From JBNKFQ01 sp050289385 (GTDB taxonomy: Bacteria; Pseudomonadota; Gammaproteobacteria; Pseudomonadales; Porticoccaceae), in contig JBNKFQ010000058.1 in assembly GCA_050289385.1 (NCBI GenBank), positions 1-5,400 of the forward strand: a stretch of DNA of 5,400 nt, read 5' to 3'. The position numbers were made by a program, and so were the translations under genes. Position 1 is the stretch's first letter, and every line of letters begins with the position of its first letter. Shown here piece by piece: positions 1 through 5,400 of the stretch. Below the pieces are notes generated by a model. It made no database searches. It was not told the DNA's origin and saw only the letters and a list, made by a program, of their open reading frames with translations.

Positions 1-1011
1 AATGAAACCGAATTTTTGAAAGGCCTGGCCCTGCTGGGTGATGTGGAAGCCCGGGTGGAGGAAATTTCCGCCATAGAAGGCCCAGGCAGCGACAACAGCG
101 GGGGTGTAACCGGAGAGGTGCCATTGCCATTGGCGCCAGCCGACGACTCGCGAGCGAGGCGTTGGGCAATATTGGGAGCTGCAGCCGGTATCGTTTTGGC
201 GAGCCTGGTGGGCGTGATCTTGCGGAACGACTTATTCCTGCACGTGGCGGGCAATTCTCCTTCCAGGGTGGCGATGGATCGCTATATCACTCGCGTGGGT
301 GAGCAAAAAGTGCTCACCCTGAAAGACGGCAGTAAAGTCACGCTCAACACGGGCTCGGAATTACTGGTCAACCTCACGGAACAGGAACGCTGGGTTCGTC
401 TGGAGCGGGGCGAGGCGTTTTTTGAGGTGGCCGGCGATCCGTCGCGCCCCTTCAATGTGTATCTCAACAACTATTCGGTCAGTGTGTTGGGCACAGCTTT
501 CAATATATTAAAGGTGCCCAGGGGATTTACGCTTGCCGTGGTGGCAGGCGTGGTGTCTCTCCGTGACAGGGACGAAGCGCTGCAGCCCAACGCGCCCCTG
601 TTGGTCGATGTCGGGTTGACGGATAGCGGGCCAGGCAACGACCGCGCTCCCCTGCGATTGCGGATGGACGGGCAGCGTCGAATCGCGGCCGGCACGGTGG
701 TGGATTTTTTCGAAGTGGACGATACCGCGCGCGTTTACCGCAACGGTGACCTGAAAAAACACTACGACTGGACCGACGGGCGGCTCTACTTCGAAGCGGA
801 AAATTTTTCGGATGTGGTAATGAAATTGAATCGCTACATCGGCAAAAAAATATTGATCGAAGAACCATCGATCATGGGACTCAAAATCTATTCGGTGGTA
901 GATGTCAAGGAAATTCACCAGGCCCTGTCCGACTTTGAACGGACGCTGCCGGTGGAATTTATTCATTATCAGGACCATATTTCCGTCGTATCGGCAAAAA
1001 ATAAAAAATAA
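1..1011 (+). CDS. FecR-family anti-sigma regulator, inner-membrane, N-terminus cut by window edge
   Basis: FecR-type proteins relay a signal from an outer-membrane receptor to a cytoplasmic ECF sigma factor. The frame is open to the left edge. The first in-frame start-like codon is TTG at 16, but it has no ribosome site and coding character continues upstream (N-E-T-E-F), so the true start is probably outside the window. Counting from codon 16, residues 1-20 look like the tail of the cytoplasmic sigma-binding domain, residues 50-69 (RRWAILGAAAGIVLASLVGV) are one membrane span, about 89-183 are the periplasmic FecR domain (LKDGSKVTLNTGS, RGEAFFEVAGDPSRPF, VLGTAF), and about 250-325 are a DUF4974/STN-like C-terminal fold (WTDGRLYFE, LNRYIGKKI) expected to touch the receptor's STN domain. 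Stop is TAA at 1009-1011. The receptor gene follows on the same strand 94 bases later, the usual partner arrangement. Family assignment is firm; the ligand is unknown. Confidence 0.9.
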   Translation, partial: NETEFLKGLALLGDVEARVEEISAIEGPGSDNSGGVTGEVPLPLAPADDSRARRWAILGAAAGIVLASLVGVILRNDLFLHVAGNSPSRVAMDRYITRVGEQKVLTLKDGSKVTLNTGSELLVNLTEQERWVRLERGEAFFEVAGDPSRPFNVYLNNYSVSVLGTAFNILKVPRGFTLAVVAGVVSLRDRDEALQPNAPLLVDVGLTDSGPGNDRAPLRLRMDGQRRIAAGTVVDFFEVDDTARVYRNGDLKKHYDWTDGRLYFEAENFSDVVMKLNRYIGKKILIEEPSIMGLKIYSVVDVKEIHQALSDFERTLPVEFIHYQDHISVVSAKNKK

Positions 1012-1105
1012 CCGATTGTGGAGTAGGGTAATCATTGCCCTCATGCATTTAATTGTTACAAATGCATAACAAACCGGATCTGATACCAGATAGGAGAGGG
1101 GTGTA
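1012..1105 (+). other. fecR-receptor intergenic leader with three small dyads
   Basis: This 94-base gap holds an imperfect dyad at 1025-1041 (AGGGTAAT C ATTGCCCT), a perfect 8-base inverted repeat at 1043-1050 / 1060-1067 (ATGCATTT / AAATGCAT, 9-base loop) and a 5-base stem at 1078-1082 / 1087-1091 (ATCTG / CAGAT) just before the ribosome site. None has a T-tract, so a terminator is unlikely. A weak sigma-70-like pair TTGCCC (1035-1040) and TACAAA (1057-1062), 16 bases apart, could drive the receptor separately from the regulator, but each hexamer matches consensus at only 4 of 6 positions. Confidence 0.45.
1092..1100 (+). promoter_or_regulatory. Ribosome binding site of the TonB-dependent receptor
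   Basis: AGGAGAGGG at 1092-1100 is a strong Shine-Dalgarno match. The AGGAG core (1092-1096) lies 9 bases before the ATG at 1106. It decides that start over the in-frame ATG at 1127, which has no comparable site. Confidence 0.8.
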
Positions 1106-3484
1106 ATGAACGACTGTTCCGTAGCAATGAAACAATCGGCTGTTTCTTCAAAAAATCGCGCGTTTGCCGCAGTGGCGTTGGCTGTTGCCTGTTGTTTGGG
1201 TGGCAATCGACTTTTTGCCGACGAAAACCGGGTTTTTGATATCCAAAGCGATCTCGCTGGCCCGGCATTATTAAAGCTGGCGGCTGCCGCCAATGTTCGC
1301 ATCAGCATCTCGGAGGAGGATGGTCGCGCTGTCCGGCTGCCGGCGTTGCAGGGGGAATACAGCCTCAAACAAGCACTGGATACCCTGTTGGCGGGTAGTG
1401 ATCTTTCTTACGAATTTACGTCACCCGATTCTTTGGTGATTAAGGCGAAAAATTCAACAGGAAGTCGATCGGTTGAGCGTTATAGAAATTCCGAACTGGA
1501 AGAGATCCTGGTAACCGCTCAAAAAAGAGAACAGAGTTTGAAAGATGTACCCATCAGTATTGTGGCGTTGGGTGCGAGCGAGTTGGAGAATCGCGGTATC
1601 GACAGTCTGGAAAACCTGGGCATGGCGGTACCAGGCGTAGCGGTATTTGATGGCGGTATACAGCGTTCGGTCGCCATCAGGGGAGTCAATAATGTAAACG
1701 GCGCTACCCCCCTTACGGGCTTTTATATCGACGAAATGCCCGTCCTGGGTGGAGAGTCCGGATTTCAGGTAGATCTGCCGGATTTGCGCATCTACGACCT
1801 TGAGCGGGTGGAGGTGCTGCGTGGCCCGCAGGGTACGCTTTACGGGCAGGGATCCATGGGCGGGACCATCCGTTATATCACCAAAGATCCCGAATTGGAC
1901 CGATTCGGTGTCAAGGCGGATATTTCGGCGTCAGTCACCAGCGATGGCGCCCCCAGCGAAAAGATACAGGGTGTGCTGAATATTCCACTGATCGAGGATG
2001 AACTGGGTCTTCGTATCGCCACCACCTTTGAAAATGCCGGAGGATGGGTTGACCAACCTGACGCGTCACAGCAGGATGTCAACGACTTCAATGTCGCCCA
2101 TGTTCGGATCAAGGGGTTGTGGCGTCCGGTGGAGGATTTCGAAGTCAGTACAATGGTAACAGTCCACCGCAATGATGCGGGCGCTCCGAAGCGTGGAGAA
2201 GATCAAGATGGCAATTTGTCTGTACCGTTCATCCCGACTATCACGCCAACACTTTCGGACGATTATGAACTCTACAACCTCACTCTCAAAAAAGATTTTG
2301 ACGGGTTTTTAGTTCTGAGTTCGACAAATTTTACAGAAAAAAATACGCTTGCCACCCACTCGTTTGAACTCTTTGAACCAGCATCGTATGACACACTGTA
2401 CGAAGATTTTATCGTCACTGCCGAGATTTTTAATCAGGAGATCAGGTTGAGCTCCAATGGTGATGGCGCGCTGAAGTGGACCTTGGGTGGTACCTACAAG
2501 GATCTTTCCAGCACATTTAGTGGCGGGGGTGTTGCTGACGTAAGGGGTACGCCATTCGAGTCCGCCGCCGTGTTTCAGTTTACGAGAAATACCAGTTCCG
2601 AAGCCTGGGCCGTATTTGGCAACGCCAGCTATGCGTTGAGTGAGCTGTTGGAAGTGGGCGCCGGGGTGAGGTATTTTGAGGATGAAAGAACATTTTCCGA
2701 CCTCGGTGGCGACATTTTGCAGGACACTTTTGATAGCGTAAATCCTCGGGTTTACATCAATTATCATATCGCCGACAACGTTATGGTATATACCAGTGTC
2801 GCCAAAGGATTTCGAAGTGGAGGCTTTAATACGCTAAATCAGCCGTCATACGAGCCAGAGTCGTTGTGGACTTATGAACTTGGCAGCAAGATCTCTTTGG
2901 CTGACGGCATGGTGGATGCCGAGATTGCTCTGTTTTACACCGAATATTCCGATTTTCTGGTGCGGGGAATTTTGCCCCCACCTGCACCGAAATTTTCTAT
3001 TTTCGCCAATGCTGGCGACGTGGAAATAACCGGTGTCGACTGGGCGTTGACGTTTCACGCGACAGACAATCTCAGCCTTGCTTTTGACGGCAACTACGTC
3101 GATGCGGAAGTGGTTTCCGTTGCGGCATCGTCGTCCAGCCACATAGTGGGAGACCCGGTGGATGGTATCCCGGAATACAGTTTTACCCTCTCGGCCAAAT
3201 ATCTTTTTGATTGGGATGATAAACCGGGATTTGTTCGCGTGGACTACAGCAAGCGGGATAAGGTCAATCTGACAAACAGATCATTCGGACTCATCGGGCA
3301 GTCAGATATTGTCAATATGCTGAATGCCAGTATCGGCTGGCAGTGGCGGGATAACTTGTCGTTGGGATTGTATGCCAGCAATTTGCTCGACGAGCGTGTA
3401 CTGCTGGATACTTATGAGGTTTTTGGTGTTGGCTCTCGATCTCGTCCCCGCACGATTGGCTTCAAAATAGGCGTCGATTTTTAA
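1106..3484 (+). CDS. TonB-dependent outer-membrane receptor with N-terminal STN signalling domain
   Basis: This is a complete 792-residue receptor that imports a ligand across the outer membrane using TonB energy and reports ligand binding to the FecR partner. Residues 1-38 form a signal peptide (hydrophobic run at 19-32, likely cleavage after LFA, residue 38). About 43-114 form the STN domain (VFDIQSDLAGPALLKLA, LQGEYSLKQALDTLLAG, VIKA). EEILVTA at 132-138 is the probable TonB box. About 142-262 form the plug, with RVEVLRGPQGTLYG and GGTIRYITKDP. The rest is a 22-strand-type beta barrel with typical late signatures (VAKGFRSGGFN, YASNLLDER) and a terminal phenylalanine, the usual outer-membrane assembly signal. 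The ATG at 1106 is chosen for its ribosome site; the ATG at 1127 would give a more compact signal peptide. STN plus the adjacent FecR marks it as a transducer rather than a plain transporter. The substrate cannot be told from sequence; iron chelates, sugars or others are all possible. Confidence 0.95.
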   Translation: MNDCSVAMKQSAVSSKNRAFAAVALAVACCLGGNRLFADENRVFDIQSDLAGPALLKLAAAANVRISISEEDGRAVRLPALQGEYSLKQALDTLLAGSDLSYEFTSPDSLVIKAKNSTGSRSVERYRNSELEEILVTAQKREQSLKDVPISIVALGASELENRGIDSLENLGMAVPGVAVFDGGIQRSVAIRGVNNVNGATPLTGFYIDEMPVLGGESGFQVDLPDLRIYDLERVEVLRGPQGTLYGQGSMGGTIRYITKDPELDRFGVKADISASVTSDGAPSEKIQGVLNIPLIEDELGLRIATTFENAGGWVDQPDASQQDVNDFNVAHVRIKGLWRPVEDFEVSTMVTVHRNDAGAPKRGEDQDGNLSVPFIPTITPTLSDDYELYNLTLKKDFDGFLVLSSTNFTEKNTLATHSFELFEPASYDTLYEDFIVTAEIFNQEIRLSSNGDGALKWTLGGTYKDLSSTFSGGGVADVRGTPFESAAVFQFTRNTSSEAWAVFGNASYALSELLEVGAGVRYFEDERTFSDLGGDILQDTFDSVNPRVYINYHIADNVMVYTSVAKGFRSGGFNTLNQPSYEPESLWTYELGSKISLADGMVDAEIALFYTEYSDFLVRGILPPPAPKFSIFANAGDVEITGVDWALTFHATDNLSLAFDGNYVDAEVVSVAASSSSHIVGDPVDGIPEYSFTLSAKYLFDWDDKPGFVRVDYSKRDKVNLTNRSFGLIGQSDIVNMLNASIGWQWRDNLSLGLYASNLLDERVLLDTYEVFGVGSRSRPRTIGFKIGVDF

Positions 3485-3500
3485 ACGCCATCCTCATCGT

Positions 3501-3548
3501 GGAACCAGGCTTGCATCTCTCCCCAAAAGGGGAGAGATCGGTGGTTCC
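3501..3548. terminator. Stem-loop between convergent genes, probable terminator
   Basis: A perfect 10-base stem ATCTCTCCCC / GGGGAGAGAT (3515-3524 / 3529-3538) closes an AAAA loop. It is nested inside a second perfect 7-base arm pair GGAACCA / TGGTTCC (3501-3507 / 3542-3548). It begins 17 bases after the receptor stop. There is no T-tract on either strand, so it is not a textbook intrinsic terminator; it may act as a bidirectional terminator or as a barrier that stabilises the receptor mRNA 3' end. Confidence 0.6.
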
Positions 3549-3701
3549 CGTTTGGAAACCATAGTGGCCAAACGAGACAGTCATAGATTGTCAGAGCAGT
3601 AACAGTCAAAAATAAGGCTGTTAATTTGTGGCTGCCATAGATTGATAGATTGAGCTATAGGTTGAGTTCGAAATAGTCAGGTGTGGGTAAATTATTCCTT
3701 A
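3549..3701. other. Non-coding, rather AT-rich spacer downstream of the convergent genes
   Basis: No credible gene is seen here. The stretch holds small repeats only: ATAGATTG three times (3583-3590, 3637-3644, 3645-3652), an inverted pair TAACAG / CTGTTA (3600-3605 / 3618-3623), and an 11-base string at 3671-3681 that resembles the operator-like repeats at the far end of the ATPase gene. There is no clear terminator for the minus-strand gene in it. Confidence 0.5.
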
Positions 3702-4928
3702 TCACACCAACTGCGAAAGAAACGTCTTCGCGGGGATGATCACGGGCTCACGGTATTCAAAAACATTTTTTTCAATATATTCCCCATTCATTGCTACCTG
3801 AAAGACGTGGTTTATATTGAGCTGTTTTTTAAAGTAAGCCAAATGCGGCGACAGCTTTTCTTTGGCGGACGATTTGACTTCCACCATAAACCAGGGCTTG
3901 TTGTCTTTGGTTACCAAAAAATCCACTTCGCGCTTCTCCTTGTCGCGCAAAAAATACAAATCATAATCTCCAAGCCCCTGGTCAGTCCAAAAGTGAACGG
4001 CTTTCAATAAATGTGACGCAACAAAATTTTCATGGCGTGCCCCATTGTCGGCGCATTGAGACCAGTCCCATAGATAGTATTTGGGCTCTTTCAGAATTGA
4101 GCGTGTAACATTTGTTGTCCACGGCCGCACGGTAAAACAGTAATACAGAGATTCCAGTATGCCGACCCAGCGGCGGATGGTGTCGACGGATGTGCGAACT
4201 TTTTTCGACAAGGAGGTATAACTTGTTAGCTGACCAACCTGATGTTTTAACAGCATGGCCAATATTTCGAGTTGCCCCAGTTCCTGTACCCGGGTGAGTT
4301 CTCGTACATCCTCCTGTAGCAATTGCTGTTCTCGCAGCCGGTTCCAGCGGTTATAAAAACGCCTGTCTTGTTTTAGAAACGGTTCGGGGAAGCCTCCCCA
4401 GGTCAGCAGGTTTTCAAAATCCTTTTGCGACAATTTTTTGGGCTGTTGAATTTCTTGTGTTGGCAGCGGGCGGTTGAGCAGTTCATTAACAGACAGCGGG
4501 TGCAGACGGTAGTAAAAATACCGCCCCATCAGGCTGTCGCCGCCTTTCTTGAAAACATCCAGGCGCGAACTGCCGGTCACCAGAATACGGCACTGCGTTT
4601 TGTAGCGATCATAAAATCCTTTTACAAAGGACTTCCATTGGCCGTATTTATGGATTTCATCAAATACCACCAGGGGTGGGTGCTCCCGGGCCAGATCAAG
4701 CTGGATATGCTCAGCTACCCTCTGCCCGCCTTGCAACAACAGTTCACGGTCTTGAATATCATCCCAGTTGTAATAGAACGTGTCGCGGCCCGATTCGATC
4801 GAGCGCGCTGTGGTCGTCTTGCCTACCTGACGTGGCCCCACAATAAAGGCCATCTGGGAGTGCTCGCTAAAGTGTGCCTGCACCATTGATTTGTAGAGTC
4901 GTTTCATGCCGGCCAAAATAACCATCAT
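3702..4928 (-). CDS. AAA+ ATPase with DUF4143-type C-terminal (PD-(D/E)XK-like) domain
   Basis: This complete 408-residue protein belongs to the common but functionally unsettled AAA_14/DUF4143 family, cytoplasmic P-loop ATPases with a C-terminal nuclease-like fold. Visible motifs are Walker A GPRQVGKTT at 31-39, Walker B LVVFDEIHK at 86-94, a sensor-1-like VTGSS at 117-121, a probable winged-helix stretch at about 217-262, and a PD-(D/E)XK-like set of E300, D336 (REVDFLV) and E350/K352 (VEVKSS). All key residues look intact, so the gene is not decaying. The start is uncertain. ATG 4928 gives the longest frame but lies inside the repeat array, and the ATG at 4907 (MKRLYKSMVQ) gives a beginning more typical of the family; neither has a good Shine-Dalgarno. 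It converges on the receptor gene, with 217 bases between the stops, and has no operon partner. A role in toxin-antitoxin-like or defence functions has been suggested for relatives, but nothing here proves it. Confidence 0.9.
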   Translation of the reverse strand: MMVILAGMKRLYKSMVQAHFSEHSQMAFIVGPRQVGKTTTARSIESGRDTFYYNWDDIQDRELLLQGGQRVAEHIQLDLAREHPPLVVFDEIHKYGQWKSFVKGFYDRYKTQCRILVTGSSRLDVFKKGGDSLMGRYFYYRLHPLSVNELLNRPLPTQEIQQPKKLSQKDFENLLTWGGFPEPFLKQDRRFYNRWNRLREQQLLQEDVRELTRVQELGQLEILAMLLKHQVGQLTSYTSLSKKVRTSVDTIRRWVGILESLYYCFTVRPWTTNVTRSILKEPKYYLWDWSQCADNGARHENFVASHLLKAVHFWTDQGLGDYDLYFLRDKEKREVDFLVTKDNKPWFMVEVKSSAKEKLSPHLAYFKKQLNINHVFQVAMNGEYIEKNVFEYREPVIIPAKTFLSQLV

Positions 4929-5007
4929 CGTAAAATAGTTTCGACCATTTTAGGTTGTATCGTAAAATAGTCAAGACTATTCCACGTTATATCGTAAAAT
5001 GGTCAGG
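4927..5007. repeat. Three operator-like repeats at exact 32-base spacing
   Basis: The string ATCGTAAAAT starts at 4927, 4959 and 4991, a constant 32-base period. After the shared head the first two units have dyad symmetry. Unit 1 is TAAAATAGT (4931-4939), TTCG, ACCATTTTA (4944-4952), with 8 of 9 arm positions paired. Unit 2 has a perfect core AATAGTC AA GACTATT (4966-4981). Unit 3 (TAAAATGGTCAGG) keeps only the left half-site. The array covers the first possible ATPase start codon and its promoter, so a repressor or autoregulator binding site is the natural reading. Confidence 0.75.
4947..4974 (-). promoter_or_regulatory. Sigma-70-like promoter of the ATPase gene
   Basis: Reading the minus strand, TTGACT (4974-4969) matches the -35 consensus at 5 of 6 positions and TAAAAT (4952-4947) matches the -10 at 5 of 6, with a 16-base spacer. 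Transcription would begin near 4940, leaving about 12 bases before the ATG at 4928 or about 33 before the ATG at 4907. Both hexamers lie within dyads of the repeat array, as expected for repression by occlusion. Confidence 0.6.
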
Positions 5008-5235
5008 ATTGCTTCGGGGCAGAGAGGGAAGAATTTTGCGCCTTTCCCCGGAATTCGCTGCGCTGCTTCCGGGCTGCTCTGGGTTCAGTTGTCGATATGT
5101 GTTTTGTCCCGAAATCGCTCTTTTGTCACCAAAAGTTCAGGTTTTCGTTGTTTGTTCGTTTAGAGTTACTGGAGAGAGAGTTACTGGACAGCCACGGTCA
5201 GGCCAGAGCAATGATCATATCGGGACAGGCAGGCA
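5008..5235 (+). other. Non-coding divergent leader ahead of the ECF sigma gene
   Basis: I see no credible gene in the 228 bases between the repeat array and the sigma gene. The stretch contains a perfect 7-base inverted repeat CCCGGAA / TTCCGGG (5047-5053 / 5067-5073) and a 15-base tandem direct repeat at 5162-5191. No confident -35/-10 pair for the sigma gene could be picked out. Confidence 0.5.
5162..5191. repeat. Two tandem 15-base direct repeats
   Basis: AGAGTTACTGGAGAG (5162-5176) is followed directly by AGAGTTACTGGACAG (5177-5191), 14 of 15 identical. They end 44 bases before the sigma start codon, a suitable position for an activator or repressor site, or they are a simple local duplication. 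Confidence 0.6.
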
Positions 5236-5400
5236 ATGAATACAGGTGACGACTGCAAAGCCGGCTCCGGGTCCAGGGTGTTGCCGTTTCCGGCCCTGAC
5301 CCGTAAAGGTCGTGGTGTTGAGGGCAAGCCTGTAGATCTGCTCGTTAGTCTGTTCAACAGTTACAACCGCTCTTTGACTCTGTTTTTACGCAACCTGGTC
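5236..5400 (+). CDS. Probable FecI-type ECF sigma factor, N-terminal 55 residues only
   Basis: The frame starts at ATG 5236 and runs open to the right edge. A stop in frame at 5212-5214 with no start codon between it and 5236 supports this start, with AGG triplets at 5227 and 5231 as a modest ribosome site. The first 30 residues are basic and unremarkable. Residues 32-55 (PVDLLVSLFNSYNRSLTLFL and RNLV) resemble the first helices of sigma-70 region 2 in FecI-like ECF factors, where a pattern like 'LF..Y...L..FLR..L' precedes the DAED-type helix. Family length is usually about 160-190 residues, so roughly two thirds is missing. The flanking FecR/receptor locus makes a second signalling system plausible. 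With so few residues the call is tentative. Confidence 0.6.
   Translation, partial: MNTGDDCKAGSGSRVLPFPALTRKGRGVEGKPVDLLVSLFNSYNRSLTLFLRNLV

Noticed and set aside
16..18. TTG at 16 as the true start of the FecR-type gene
   Set aside because: The frame continues upstream to the window edge, no ribosome site precedes it, and starting here would remove most of the cytoplasmic sigma-binding domain.
508..1368. A 286-codon minus-strand open frame across the FecR gene end and the receptor start
   Set aside because: It lies opposite two clear genes and runs through their intergenic gap; its composition is that of an antisense shadow.
2309..2767. A 152-codon minus-strand open frame inside the receptor gene
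   Set aside because: It is wholly antisense to the barrel-coding region, with no motif and no ribosome site.
3583..3652. Insertion-sequence remnant suggested by small direct and inverted repeats
   Set aside because: The repeats are only 6-8 bases long, there is no transposase fragment and no flanking target duplication.
4425..4889. A 154-codon plus-strand open frame opposite the ATPase
   Set aside because: It is antisense to the conserved Walker-motif region of the ATPase, so it is a shadow.
4927..5007. CRISPR array
   Set aside because: There are only three short, imperfect units, the spacing is 32 bases in total with dyad symmetry running into the 'spacer', and no cas gene is nearby. An operator array over a promoter fits better.
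4955..5239. A 94-codon plus-strand open frame starting within the repeat array and overlapping the sigma start by ATGA
   Set aside because: The ATGA overlap is suggestive of coupling, but the translated protein resembles no family I know, its start lies inside the operator-like repeats, there is no ribosome site, and it contains the non-coding dyad and tandem repeat. Conservation of the frame in relatives would be needed to revive it.

Overview
The window looks like chromosomal DNA from a Gram-negative bacterium with an outer membrane and many TonB-dependent receptors. Protein style (a receptor plug of the 'EEILVTAQKREQSLKDVPI' type, FecR-like regulators), near-balanced base composition and Shine-Dalgarno use suggest a marine or environmental gammaproteobacterium, perhaps Cellvibrionales or Alteromonadales. 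That placement is inference from style, not from any search.

Layout. Positions 1-1011 (+) hold most of a FecR-type anti-sigma regulator whose N-terminus lies beyond the left edge. After a 94-base gap with small dyads comes a complete TonB-dependent outer-membrane receptor (1106-3484, +) that carries an N-terminal STN signalling domain. A strong stem-loop follows it. Positions 3702-4928 (-) encode a complete, convergent AAA+ ATPase of the DUF4143 type with an intact PD-(D/E)XK-like C-terminal motif set. Its start region is covered by three 32-base-spaced repeats that overlap a good sigma-70-like promoter. From 5236 to the right edge (+) begins what is probably a FecI-type ECF sigma factor, cut off after 55 codons.

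How the parts fit. FecR plus an STN-bearing receptor is the classic cell-surface signalling pair. The receptor binds a ligand outside, its STN domain contacts FecR in the periplasm, and FecR controls a cytoplasmic ECF sigma factor. The sigma gene for this pair is expected just left of the window. The partial sigma gene at the right edge probably opens a second, separate system. The ATPase therefore sits alone between two signalling loci, on the opposite strand and with its own regulatory repeats, so it reads as an independently controlled and possibly acquired single-gene unit.

The most unusual structure is the repeat array at 4927-5007. It has a constant 32-base spacing (about three helical turns) and dyad symmetry in two units, placed over the -35 and the -10/start region of the ATPase gene. 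It looks like a multi-site operator. I see no CRISPR array, tRNA, rRNA or recognisable insertion sequence.
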